Positions 24,513 through 37,723 of a DNA stretch of 64,000 nt are shown here, one piece after another. A program made the position numbers and the translations under genes. This DNA is from Rhyzopertha dominica (taxonomy: Eukaryota > Arthropoda > Insecta > Coleoptera > Bostrichidae): NCBI GenBank assembly GCA_025024175.1, contig QCXZ01000064.1:8618001-8682000 (forward strand), given 5' to 3'. The notes under the pieces are model-generated. The model had not been told where the DNA came from, did not search any database, and saw only the letters and a list, made by a program, of their open reading frames with translations. Position 1 is the stretch's first letter, and every line of letters begins with the position of its first letter.

Positions 24513-27500
24513 ATACACAAGTACCACTGGATGGTGTTTAGTACGATTCGATTGTCATTTATCATGCAAGGTAACAAAGAATTAAAACCAACTACAACTA
24601 AGTTTCTTATCTATGCTTAAAATAAACAATCGGAATTTGGTTACCAACACCACACCTTTTTCCTATTGTCTATTCTTTGCAGAAGATTAATTACCCATAA
24701 ATTAAAAATATCACATCTCATAAAAATCCTTGTATTTTAATGTAATTCTTAACACGTAAGAAATACCAGGTTAATGTTGAAATAAAGTAAGGTAGGCAAA
24801 TGGAGTTAAAAAACAGCAGATACGAAATAATTATCTTTAATGATGATAATGAGATATCTACTTAAATATAAAAATGCTGTTCCTAATTCATTTTAGGGTT
24901 ATTTCAATATATGGTATTTCATTTGAAACAGGCATTTTACTATAAAAAAAGTGCAGAATGTTTAAGTTTTATATCCAAAGCTGAACTTTACCTTGTTATT
25001 TGAGGAAATAACTTCTTGTAGGTAAATACTGAATTACTGCATACTATTATTTATATTCATTACTGTTAACTACGAAAACATAAATGGTTATTCCTGCGTA
25101 TGGTTTCGCGTTTACCTATATTTTTTTTATTTCTACTTGCTTGTCAAACGTAACGTCAAACACTGAATCAGAAGTCGTAGCGGTTTCCGTATTACACAAA
25201 ACAACGGAACTGCGGTCAACAATTTTCGGGTAAAATTAACTTCACTTGCGGCCTTGCAGGTATGCAATACAAAAATTGTTCATTCAGCAGAATAAAAATG
25301 AATGGATAAAACCGGACACATTATCTAGGATCATAGCAATGACATCATTAATCATAATATGTCCATCAGGCATATATTAACAAAGAGAGGTATTAGTGTT
25401 TAAAGTTTTGACAATGTCAATAATTAATTAAGGAAGAACTAAATTTGGAATTTGATGAAAAAGCAGGAGTAAGATAGAGTACTTGTGGTTCCTACATTTA
25501 TTGTAATGATATAATTAAGTAAACACCTTCATTGCATTTTTTTATTGCAAGTGAGAATATAATATCAGGTGTGTTATTTCTATTAAATATTACATCATAT
25601 TAAATTATTAAACCATTACTTTTAAAATTTGCAATATACTGTACTTATTTCGAACTTTTATGTCCCATAGTAAACAAGGTTAAATGGTTATACATACACA
25701 TATATTGAACTCTGGCTTGCCAAATACTTTCTAGCTCCTGAGTATTGGTAAGGCCCCATCGTTACTATCTAAATTTAAGAGCTAAATGTCTCTCCGCTGA
25801 GCTTTTCCATTTTCAAATACGTATAATGCACAAATGAATTATACAAGATGATAAAATTGTATTCTAGCCTTAATAGTGTTTTTTTAGCTTTAAGACGTTA
25901 GCCAATAATGCTCGAAAAGGTAATTTCATGTTATCATGGTTCAAAAATATCTATTTTTCCTATAACATTTTCTATAGCCTTTTATTACTAAACAAATTAA
26001 AAAAATATATATTACTANTCGTGTCAAGTTATAAAGTTTCNTTCATATAACCGTTCGTAGGATTAAACATGAAATAGTTTATTTCGATATGAGTGATTTT
26101 TAGTAGTTACTTACAATTTTTTTTGTTGTTGCAGTTTCAACACGATGTGGAAGAAGAGGCATAAGAGGTCGTGGGAAAACTACTGCCTAAAAAATCTCGC
26201 ATTATCTACAGAAAGGAAATACATGCTTTCAAAAGTGGATAACTGAAAGAATATTAATACTGCTGTCGAAAAGGTATTCTCGTATGCTCTTTGGAAAAGT
26301 CAAATCATATGAAGCCCTAGGCACTGGTGTTACTCCTCTATGTTATTAATTAAAGTCTAGGTACGTTGTTTTTGAATGCAAGTTGTAACATTTCAAAGTC
26401 TAATGAATGCGTTATTAAATAATATCACGGAAATGTTTTTACATAAGTACAGCAAACTAGCAACATTGTTTAAGGAACTGACGAGTAGTTACAGACTGAA
26501 GAATCAAAAATTTTTGAGCCAAAGGATATGATTTACAAGAAATTGAAGATGATGAATTCCTCNTTATAAAGGTTGTTGTGATATAGCGCTTATAATATGG
26601 AGCGTGCTGATCTAAAGAGTTATACAAGCTAAGCTAAGCTATCTTATGTGAATGATCGAAAATGAGTTATGCTTATCTCACTGATTGATACCGAAACTAA
26701 GAAAAAGCGGTTGTTTTGTAATAAAGATTGAATATACGTAATGAGAAACTAGGCTGCTTTGCGCTCATAAAAGTGCAACTTATCAGAAGTTCTTTATTAA
26801 CTACCGAGAAAATAGATGCACCATCAAACCTGTGAGTTAAATACCTTTTATATTATTCCGAAGAATATTTCTGAGTTCTTGAATCTACTGAGTACAGAGT
26901 ACGATGCTAGCAAATTCTGGCGTTGATTTGGTAACGGTCAAGGGTGTATCAGCTGATGAATCTTATAGGGAAAAGTCAGAAGTAAAAGAGGTTGAGGGAT
27001 GGAGAAAATACTCTGTTAATTCAATTGGGATAAAAAATGTCTTCCGCAATTTAATGTTACTGGAAATATAATTTACAATTAATGTTGTTTTAGATTAAAA
27101 TTGTAATGGAAAATAAATTAAATATTTTATCTACCTGTATCTAAAATATTCCTTGATCTTTTGATTTGAATACATCAAAGCACACTTTTATAGCTGTTAT
27201 TTAAAGTTTAAAAAGGGCAAAGTGTTGAGCTGTAAAACAATTTTTTCTTGGAGAAAATTCAATGAGTAATAAAGAATAAGCACATTCGATTTATATTTAC
27301 CATTTCAGCATTTTTGTTGCTACATTCATCGTGAAGGCTTATCCTGAACTATAATTTATTTGACTCTCTTGATCGAGATGAATTTATTAAATGATAATGG
27401 ATCTGTAAAATTAAACTATATGGAATATTACGTTGAAATGAGATATTTTAACTTTTTCGTCCAATGGTACAATTCACAACAAAATTTGAGGAACACCGCT

Positions 27501-28149
27501 GATGTTAAAAAAATATGACAATAAAAGTAGTTTAAAAAACTGTCCCTACGCCACAGATGTGCAAATTTTTGAGATACAAACAGGAAGGCGACAGAGATAA
27601 ACACATTTCAGCAGATAATTTATATTATAAACAACAGCATGTGACAGCCATCGACATCCAATAATCAACACATACTCGACGAACGCAAGTATATAATTCT
27701 TTTATATAAATTCCAGCTCCTCCGCCAAAATTACGGTAAATATGAAAATAAATTATATTGGGTTGAAATATTATAATCATGTATGACTTAATTTTACATT
27801 TTAATAATCTAGCTAAAGCGCCATTCCAAAGTGAAACAAAAGTAGCATTTTAGCTTTTGCGTGTATGGATTAAAATCTACTTCACACACGACTGCTTTGT
27901 ATAAAATAAACTAATATAGTGTGTTTTAAAGTTTTTAATACTTTTAAACTGACAAAAATACACCAAAAATGTAAGTACCTACGCCAATAATGGGTAGTGC
28001 CAATTTTGAACATAAAAAAACAGTTTCACAATCTAATAGTTTATTTGGGTTATTTTGTTACTTTAAAAGTTAGCAGAGTTACATGAAAGCTAACACACAA
28101 TATATTTTTTTATTTATTACATACATACGCCAAAATATTTTTAATATTT
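24513..28149. other. Long AT-rich stretch without a supported gene
   Basis: Near 25140-25270 there is a less AT-rich segment ending in a donor-like GCAG|GTATGC, and near 26132 an acceptor-like TTGTTGCAG is followed by a 33-codon frame starting MWKKRHKRSW. This could be a small gene or fragment, but nothing in it is recognisable. Confidence 0.4.
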
Positions 28150-28680
28150 TGTCCTAGACAAAAATTCAGGACAGTTACAGTAATTTTAGATAGAATTGGT
28201 TATGAGACTAAATTTAGAGAATTATTAGATGAGAAAACGTGCAAACAAAATTTCCTGAGATCCTAACCATTTCCAATATTACTAATGATCTTATCAAAAT
28301 TTCTAATCCTTCGAATCAAGAAAAGATATTTTAACTTTTTCTTACTAGGAAACTACGTTTTGTCCAAAATCCATCAAACTAATGTCCCACTGAATGGAAA
28401 AACCCATAGTTTTATCAAAAATTCTTCAGCTTTTATTCATGTTATAAAAGGTACGCGTATTTCCAAAACTGATATTTTATTTCGTTTTAATGTGTTCTTT
28501 TATTGGCAAAAGGTATCGGTGACAATTTTTAGTTTAAACCTAAATATTTGCATAGGTATGTAGATAACACTTTTATTATTAGACCTAAGATATAGAAGAG
28601 ATAGATAAGTTTCTAAATCAAATCACAGACAGAACATTGGTATGCCACATCGCACCACACTACAATGGTCTCATAAGGAC
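28150..28680 (+). mobile_element. Penelope-like retroelement RT fragment
   Basis: Plus-strand pieces appear in the order expected for Penelope-like reverse transcriptase: VILDRIGYETKFRELLDEKT (about 28178-28240), a LSKIHQTNVPL segment equivalent to the LPKIHKP..PL motif (about 28360-28392), THSFIKNSSAFIHVIKGTRI then SKTDILFRF (about 28400-28490), and RYVDNTFIIRP (about 28556-28590), the YVDDTF catalytic box with the second aspartate changed to asparagine. Part of the RT between PL and KTHSF is deleted and frames change. The GIY-YIG endonuclease region was not found. The copy is dead, but it shows the class has been active in this genome. Confidence 0.75.
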
Positions 28681-29049
28681 TAAGGACATTATTTGTTAGA
28701 GCTTAACCTATTTGAGACGAAACATCATTGCAGCAAGAAATTGATCACCTTAAATGAGAACTAGTAAGAAACTGTTATAAATAAGTTTACAATCACCACG
28801 AAGTAAATTAAAGTTTTGTTTGTCAGTGTTTGATTATAGCCACCGCGTTTTTCCGCTAACACAATAATCTCATCATATGATGGATACTGCAAGCATTCAC
28901 GAAATACAAGGCATTTCTCAAACTAAACAAAAAAAATTATAAAACTAAACTAAACTAAAAGTACTGGCGTAAGTATGACAATGATTATATTTTATTTTTA
29001 TTGGTGAAAGTAATTATTCACTGAAAGATCAATATGATGTCTCAGACTA

Positions 29050-29230
29050 TACTTATATTCCCCGGTATGGTCGCCTGATCTAACATCGATTGACTTTCTG
29101 GGGATAATAATAAAATAAGGATTAGATACATCATAAAATCACAAGCAGTAGATGAACTAAAACAAAGAATCGGAACCACCACCTCAAATTTGCGAAAATT
29201 TCATACTGAGAAATTTTAAATTGATGCATA
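29050..29230 (+). mobile_element. Tc1/mariner-type transposase C-terminal remnant
   Basis: The plus strand reads PVWSPDLTSIDFL near 29070-29105, the SPDLTPLDFFLWG signature around the last catalytic acidic residue, followed by residues resembling the usual K..VY / VDELKQRI C-terminus in shifted frames. Only this end of the transposase is recognisable. Confidence 0.6.
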
Positions 29231-32200
29231 AAAGTGTGGAAATAAATAAAGATTTCTTAATTTAACAACATTTTTAGCACATATTATTAGAGGGATATGT
29301 TCAAGGTATCTGGCTGTACATTTTGCTATAGGTACATTGTCTGTCTTTACTATAGAATAACGAATAAGCATATTTATGATAATCATACATGTTGCAATAG
29401 TTCATGGAAACAGCTTAATTTTATATTTCGGATAATCATCTAAATACGTACGTAATTTTACGTTTGTACAAAATTCCAGGACGTGTGCAAATTGGAGACT
29501 TGGGCGATACCACAGACAACGAACTCGAGGCATTCGAGATTCCTTAAACACATAATGATGTATAATAACAAGTTTCATTCCGATACAACAGCTAGAGGCT
29601 GTGCAATTAGGTTTACCTCTATCACGTCAGCACCTACTTTAAAATTTGCTGGTCGAAGATAATACCTGCAAAGTTATTATTAAATACGAATTAAGCTATT
29701 ATGTTAAGTATATCTACAACTCTATAATCAAGCATCGACACTTTTAAGTATTACACAATACCGCATGCAAAAACTGAAGCTAAAATTAACACTTAGTAGA
29801 ATATCTTGGGGTCCATAAGACATAGACCTTAAAACTGCTACGTGAGAAACATTTTCAACGTCGTACACATCATATAGCAACATAATTTGTTTACGTTGTT
29901 GAAATGATTAAAATTGTAAAGAATGCATAGGTATATGATGTTATTTGCACCAACTTCTCTTATAAAATATGTGAAGAAAATATGTTTTAAAGGTTCGCTT
30001 CAATGACGCACATCACAATAATAATACTTATCAAAAGACTTCCGTGTGCAAGAATCCATAATACCTACCAGTATAAATCGCCACGAGAGAAACATGCATC
30101 CTGCATAAGGTCAGGTTAATAATTTTGCTTTAAGCATTCCTTTCTTGGGGAACTAGTAAATAAGCATGCAATAATGATTTGTGTAATTTTCTTTGTATGC
30201 CGCAATTATGGTCATGCATATGTGATTTGCAGAGCGATTGCAAGTAAACATGGCAAAGACTTATTTCAGCTTGCTGTTGAATGTTGCTTCGTACGAGTAG
30301 TAAATAACGCAGTCAAAAACATAATATTTTTCAAACATAAATTCTAAATCAAGGCTGAAAACAGAAAAAAGGTATTTTGTAGCCGATGCGACAGTCTATT
30401 GAATACGCAAGTATTGCGTGGTACAAAATGGTTACAATCGTTTTTATGCACGATGGCATATTTAAAATGACGGACGTAAACGTCTTTCTATAGCCCGGGG
30501 ACCAAGGTGCCAGATACTGGCGTTTTAGCTTTGGCCATTTTAGCTCAAATGTCGGCTTCAAAATCTGAGTATACTTCAGATGACGCCAGGTTCGTTGTCA
30601 CCCACGCCAAGTTGATTAATAGCAAAAGCAGAGCACGAGCACCATGACAGAGTCAGCGAGCAATGGTCAAATTGTCATTAGCATTATAATTTTTGCATAA
30701 GAAAAGTGTTTGCATCAAATATTAATGTGCAGATTTATGACATTTAAGACGACACAGTCTGTACCATGTACCATCAGTATATACGGTGATGGTGGCAGAT
30801 TAAAACAATGCGATATGGACTTTATTCCTGTTGGTGTTGGCTTGCAGTTTGCTATTACAGGTATAATTTATCAATACAATGTGATACAGATGAACAAAAA
30901 GTAAGAATTGGTTTTTGAGTTGTTTATTTTTAGTGTGCTGCCTTGCTGCTGTCAAACTCCGAAGGTGTGATGTGCTGAGTGCCATAAAGAATCATTACTA
31001 GATTTAGGCCCACAATAGAGTATAGTTACAATATTTGACCAGCAGAGTACAAGGGATTGATATCGATGTAGTGTAGTGAACCAGTTCTTCGTGGTTTTTG
31101 CTTTAGAAGTGTCTGATGTCCGATATTCGCTGTAGCAAATGTCTCAGAGCTCGCGGTGCTGGTGAAAAGACTAAAATGCCTAGAAGATCTGACAATTTAT
31201 ATGGGTGGGGGGCATACTCTTATATATTAATTTTAGTGCTATATTTTGTAATAACACAGTGGTGTCTGCATTTGTCGTCAAAGTTAAATGTGAAAGAAAG
31301 CTCAAACCGTCACAATGGGCATTTTCTTTTTTTAAATTCTTTGGGAATTTTCCATATAAAGGATCATTTTTTTTCTACACGCTGTCTCTGCATGTGTTGT
31401 TAAGAACGACTTTTAAATTATCTTGTAAAACAATTTCCAGGCTCTTAACTTAATTATTCATTCATCGAATGCATTATTTTTAGCGCATTCTTCAAAGGTG
31501 CTATTGTCCGTACCTTGTCTGCCACACTTTAGCTCGAGAACAGCTCAACGGATCGGGTTGGTTGGATACGTATTGGCCTAACGATGATCAGCACGTATAT
31601 CCTATTCTCTGGATTCAACTTTACATAAATACTGATGGCTCTTATAATATTACTTAATAAAATCTATTATGAATCATTTCAGCAGTTTTGTAAATATGAC
31701 GCTGCAGAATTAAAATTGCACAGTTATAAACGTTCACACCAGCAGTTTTACCCGTCTGGGTAAGGTAAACTGATAAAATGGACTTGTCAACTGAAGAATA
31801 AATTAATCATTTTACTTAAAATGTGGGTATTTCATCAAATAAGCAAGTTTGGTATGTCTTGTAAAACAATTTCCTGGCTAATAGGCCGTGGTCTAAGGGG
31901 TAAAAAACCTAACGTTCTACTACTGCAAGGAATCCATTGAACTGATTGTTAGTGACAATGTAGTATTTTTACTAAGTTGGCTATTTAAGTTTCATTGGAA
32001 TCTATAGATGACTACTTTTTCTATTGATACTAGTCAACGTTTTGTTACGGTTTTGAAACTGTCTTCTTTAATTCGAGATATTAAAAAAAGTGCTTACTGC
32101 AGTCGGAAAGAACATAAATTACCAGCAGGTTTAAACCACCTTACTCCTTTGAACAAATTTTTGAGGTGCCATGTGGATCGATTATTTGTACCAAAATGTA

Positions 32201-32571
32201 AGTTGACTGATCACACTTTGAATATTTTCTTCCCGCCCTTCTCTATGTAATTGTTTGAATGTTATTTTATGCACGCATTAAATTGTACCCATTCTGGTTT
32301 TATGCCAAACGACATAATGGTTAAATTCCTTAGATAATAAGGGTTGGAAACAAAAATGCATATATTATTCTTAAAAAAAGTTATTGAGTGTTACTAGTGG
32401 TGAATATATGACTTCACCATAGTAACACAATTTTAAAAAAGCTAATTTTCCACAACTTTACAGTACTTTACTGCATACCAACTGGAACTTTTTGCACAAT
32501 TATACCGATATCAATATGGCTTGCACAATGTTCTATAAAAAATATATGAATGGTTAGATAAATATGTACCT
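29231..32571. other. No supported gene
   Basis: Small frames at 30349-30561, 30710-30904 and 31116-31453 have no recognisable domain. A 22-base phrase beginning CTTGTAAAACAATTTCC occurs at about 31421 and again at about 31858, suggesting two related small repeats. Confidence 0.45.
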
Positions 32572-33720
32572 TTGTATAAAAAATTTAAGCGGAGGTATCC
32601 AATTTGGTACACGTCACAAAATATAAAAATTGTAAAACTTAAGGCTTACCATCATAGTAAATACAAGAAATTTGGAAGCATTTATCACTTTAATGAATTT
32701 AAACGTTTACGCAGTGAACTAAAAATACAAATGTCTAGCGGCAACCCCTCTGACCTAAAAAATTATCGCCCCATTACAAATTTTGCGAAGATTTTCGAGA
32801 TGTTATTGCACAATATAATTTTTAATGAAATTAATCATTGCATTTCACCTAACCAACATGGATTCTATCCAAAACNTTNTACNGTAACTAACTTAGCGCA
32901 GTTTGTGCAGTCGACTGCAAATAATATAGATAATAAAGGTCAAATGATGCAGTGTATGACTTCTCGAAGGTCTTCTACAGGCTGGACCATTGTGTTCTAC
33001 TTAATAAACTAGAGCAGTGATTATCCCGTTCAACTAGTAAAATCATATCTCGCTCAACGTAAATTATATGTTATACATATAACGGTTTTTAGCAACCTCC
33101 GGAGCTCCTCAGGTGTCTAACTTGGGGCCATTGCTGTTTATTTTGTTAATAAACGGTATATCACTTGCGTTAGAAGCTAATCATCTGTTTTTTGAAACAG
33201 TCGAGTTGATGCGCTGCTACAGCGTTAAAGATCTTGGTGTGAGTTATGATTATAAATTATATTTTACTGGTCACATAGACTCAACGGTAAAAGCTGCCTA
33301 TAAAGCTCTAGATTTTATTATTCGCAACTCAGCATCGTTTAATAATATAAGTGTACTGAAATCTTTATATTTTACTTTTGTTCGTTCCAAGTTGGAATAC
33401 TGCAGTTTGATATGGTATCCTCATTATCAAATAAACATAAACCAAACAGAAAGTTCAGAGACGATTTCTTAAGTTTTTGTCGTATCAAGTAGACAATTAT
33501 TATCCGCATAGAGGATACAATCATACACTCTTGTTGCAAAGGTTTGACGTTAGTTCTCTGCAAGCTAGAAGGATACGCACTAGTTTAACATTTTTATTTA
33601 AAGTAATTCATGACGATGTTAACTGTCCTTCTTTGCTGGCATTATTTAATATAAGGTACCTGGGCTTGGTTTCCGGGATGGTGGCACTTTTTATTGTTCA
33701 AATGCTATAACCAATATGCT
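32572..33720 (+). mobile_element. Non-LTR retrotransposon RT, degenerate copy
   Basis: Frame 32572-33012 contains NPSDLKNYRPITNFAKIFEM and NQHGFYPK...VTNLAQFVQS, matching the NYRPI and HGF-K-ST-TNL motifs of the better copy at 42960-44875. The frame starting at 33113 has LGPLLFILLINGIS, then RCYSVKDLGVSYDYKLYF and SKLEYCSLIWYPHY, again parallel to that copy. The YADD block between them is deleted. Three ambiguous bases at 32876-32883 and several frame breaks are present. Same LINE family, older copy. Confidence 0.8.
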
Positions 33721-36700
33721 TGTTAACTCGCCTGTTTTTGTTATGTCGAATAAACACATTGCTGTGTTTCAATCACCTAAAATAGATCTCCTTTTTTCTC
33801 AAGCTACATACTTCAGCGTCTTTTCCAGTGTTTGCAATTAACCCTTATTTTGAATTTTATGGTGCGTTACCAAGTTGTATGATTTCTTTCGCTTAATAAT
33901 GCATAAAATACATCAGCTGGAGCATTCAACTTATCAGAACGAAACCAAACGCCTTATTACAAACCAAACCAATCATCTTTAGGTTGATGAATTTTGCAAC
34001 ATGATCATCCGAAACGCGTGAAGTGTAATTAAACATCCAGTTATAAAATATGTTACTATTCATTGTGTCCATACAGTGGTAGAACTGGTTTTTGGAAGCT
34101 AGTGCACTCGCCGTACGCAAATAAACGCTTGGTCTACAATTCATGATACTCATCTGTTATGGCCTGGTCCACGGCATCCCCGGATGCTTTATTGTGCGAT
34201 GAAACGATTACAAAGGCCTGTCAGAGGCTGATCCTGGGAACTTCGCTCTAATCTTGAGTTTGTACGTTTCACTCCTGCAATACAGATGCCTGACCATGTA
34301 TGGGTAGCAGTTTGTCTTAAATGCGTAATTGCTAACGACATCTTGTTAGTGTCTCATCCATATTAAAAAGGATTGGATTGTTTGCAACAAATCTGCAAGT
34401 TAAAGGGTATATCAAGAAGTAAACTTAAAATGGTGCAATCAGGGATGTGACTTATAAACAAATGGTTTTATTTTTAAACCAATTTCTTTCCGACAAAGCT
34501 AGAACGATGAACGACCTGCTTTCATCTATTTCTGTACGACAAATATTATCTTATTTTTGTGTTCCAGATAAATAATTAGATTCCATCAAGTACAAGTGTT
34601 AATTCACTTAAAACACTCTTATTATGAGCTCTATAGATTTTTACAATCCTTGTGATGATATAGTAGTTCTAATAAATACCGTAAAATGGGGCTTCTTGAT
34701 AAAGATTTTTGGAAACTATCCCCTGTCAGCAAAAAACAGAGAATTTATTAAGAAAACAAAATTACCCTATTAAACTTTGGGGTCTGAGGAAGCTCTTGCG
34801 GCATTAGGAAAAAAATTGCCTCAGTGTTGTGCAAAATTTTTTCTAGTAAGCCTGTGCTGGTCCTAGATTAAAATTTGACTTTAAAAGCCTTACTTTTCAA
34901 GTAGGAGCACTATGGTAGCTAGATGAAAGCAAAAATGTGAAAATATACCTATATTACATTTGCACTGACTTTCATAAAAATCGTTTCTAAAACGCCACTT
35001 ATTATTATTATTTTGTTTATTACGTCAAACTTTACATCTGGTATGAAGCCTAGATTATTTGCTAGCGCATTCATGCAATTGGAGATAATACCAACTACAT
35101 AAATGAATGAAATAGGTAGGTATATGCTACTATAAAGTCTACTCAGTATGGAAGCGACGTATTTTTACCAAACTAGTATTACAAATAATGCGTTATTTAT
35201 TCAGTATATTTGTATATAAGGTAACACATTTACAGGAATCAGTAGATTTGTGGTTTTACTTTAAATTAACGTAAGTATGGATTACATTACAATAATTACA
35301 CGAGCCAAAATCTTGATCTGTAAAGCCTCTTCTGTACTTACACCTTTCTTAGCTTACAAAAAGAGCCCTATCATCAAGAGTTATCGCAAAGCCTTTTGAA
35401 ATTCTTTACAGAAGCGACATCTATCTTGGTGGCGATATAAGTATTCTTCAGGTGTTCGGCTGGAATTGTAACATACGAGTATGATATACCTACCTATAAT
35501 TGCGTCAATAATTTTTAGTGCTTATATAACTGTCAAAAACAAGAAAAATGGCTAGCTGTTTGAAAATTAAAAAAAAATTCAAAAATTAAACCATAACTCT
35601 GGTATTTTAAAAATAATATAATAATTATACTTAATATTATATGGCCAACTTTATGAATCCATAGCCAACTGCAATTTGCATTTAAAAACACACACAAGTT
35701 TATGTCATGCCTCAAAAACTACCATCAAATATACCTGTAGGTACCAAACTAGAGCACACTGTTTCATTGAGGGTAAAATTGTCTAGTAAGCTACAAGTGG
35801 TTTTTTTTTAACAAAAATGTGCATTGAGTTGGTTGATATTGGTCATAGAAAAGAAACTCAGCCTATATAGTACATACAATATTTCCGCAAATTGTTTAAG
35901 AAACCACAAAACAAAACCCACATTGGCAAAGTTATGGTGCTAAATAATGATCAGCGATGATTAACACCGTCAATAAATGGAACGCCTTCAGGACTATTGG
36001 AATCAGTAAATACTGCTTCATTATCTTTAGTGCCGAAAAAATTAACGAAAATACAAACAAGCGTTTTATGGACTATCGTAAGACCAAAAACGCGAATCTC
36101 TCCCAATGTCCCTAATTCAATTTTCGTTATTGAAGGAATAACCTGAATCCGGGATTTTAGGTCAGTTCATATTAAATATTTTTTCGAAGCATACAGAATA
36201 GACAAACTGGTCAAAATCACTTAACTAGATATGGAAGGCTCAATCTAATCTAATTGGCGTAACTGACTCTAAAAGCAACAAAGATCATTTTACTGCAAAT
36301 ATGTTGCATTAAAACCAGAAAGCGTAGAGTATTCATTTTTTTTAATATCCATATGGAAAATAGCAACTGCTTTCGTCGTTCATCATTGCTTGGGGTTATA
36401 TCGGTAATGACGTACAAGCTGGAAGGAAAATGTTTACTGATGTGGAAAACATTTAACAAAATAATGCTTTTGGGTCATAAGTCACCTCAATCTTCATTTA
36501 ATAATTATTAAAACAGTCAAATTTCTGAAAATACACTAAATTATTAATTTATCCCTAAAATAAAGTTTCAGAAAATGTACGGTAATATAATACTTGAATA
36601 TTTCCTTACAGTACAAAAATAAATATTTTCCTAACAGTTACGGCTGCTTGCAATGACTAGATGCTCGAAAATTTTGTCTATTTCTTTCAAAGCTTTTGTA

Positions 36701-37723
36701 CGATATGTTATACTTTTAGAACTTCACATATGACTTATTGCCTTTCAGGCCTATCATCAAATCACCTGCAGGTTGTTTAGTTTGAGAGGTGTTTCTAAAC
36801 TATAAAAAGATTTCTTATGCACATTTCCTAAAGGTTAAACGCTAAAGATGTACCTACACATAAAAACGCTTACGTTCGCTTAGTAAAAATAATTTCCTTT
36901 CAAAAATCAGATCCGTAGCTGGAAAACTGACGGCTTTCAATACTATGTATGAAGCTTTTTGCCTTACGTTTCCCTAAATATCTAATCCAAAATAAAAGTG
37001 TAACCACAGATCATTTGTAAAATTGATAAATACGTTAAAAAATGTAACCTATATCCATTTATTATTTTACCAAAGTATTGAGATTCATCAAAGACCTATT
37101 TTTTGTAATATTACCAAAAACTTGACTAAGGGCCAAAGTAACCGCCCGAACGTCGCATAATACCCACTTGATATTATCATGTGCCTAACACAGAAACCAA
37201 ATCCTACAAAAATACAACTAATTTGTTACAAAAAACTTTACCAACACTACAAAAATAGAAAATGCAGTAGTTGCGCTACCGACTTCTATAAAACATAAAA
37301 CAAAATAAAAACCACGTTCAAAGTACGTAAGTAAAGGTTTTACTAGTTTATCTCGTTTATTATGCAAAACATCTCACGTGGAAAAATGAGGCCAAAGTTC
37401 ATTGCAGAAGTGCATTTATCTTGAAATGGTTCACGTTCTGGGAAAAGAATATCTGATTACTTAGAGATATACTGAAAGACAAAAAAAACTGCAATATGGC
37501 AAGTTGGCACAGACAAGCGATAAATGTTTTCTTTCAATGTCAGAACCATGAACAGCTGTTTAGGTAGACTTTGTACATAAATTCCTATACATAATTATAT
37601 ATGTCTATATAAGGCTTTGTACATAAATTCCTATATATATTTGACATATGTACCCACATATTACTAATCTGTGCATATGGTTAATTACCGACGTTTGCAA
37701 GCGGTTTTAACATTTGCTAATAA
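33721..37723. other. Mostly featureless; possible transposase scrap at 33.9-34.15 kb
   Basis: The minus-strand frame 33926-34153 contains YHCMDTMNSNIFYNWM, weakly like the YH-NMN-E-F--WF stretch of some Tc1/mariner-type transposases. It is too short and diverged for a firm call. The rest shows no gene. Confidence 0.35.
37569..37635. repeat. Two direct copies of a 21-bp sequence, 46 bp apart
   Basis: CTTTGTACATAAATTCCTAT plus one base occurs at 37569-37589 and 37615-37635 with an AT-rich spacer, a small local duplication. Confidence 0.8.

Noticed and set aside
25140..26350. Possible two-exon small gene (donor near 25260, acceptor near 26132)
   Set aside because: Splice-like motifs exist but the resulting frame is only 33 codons and has no recognised similarity.
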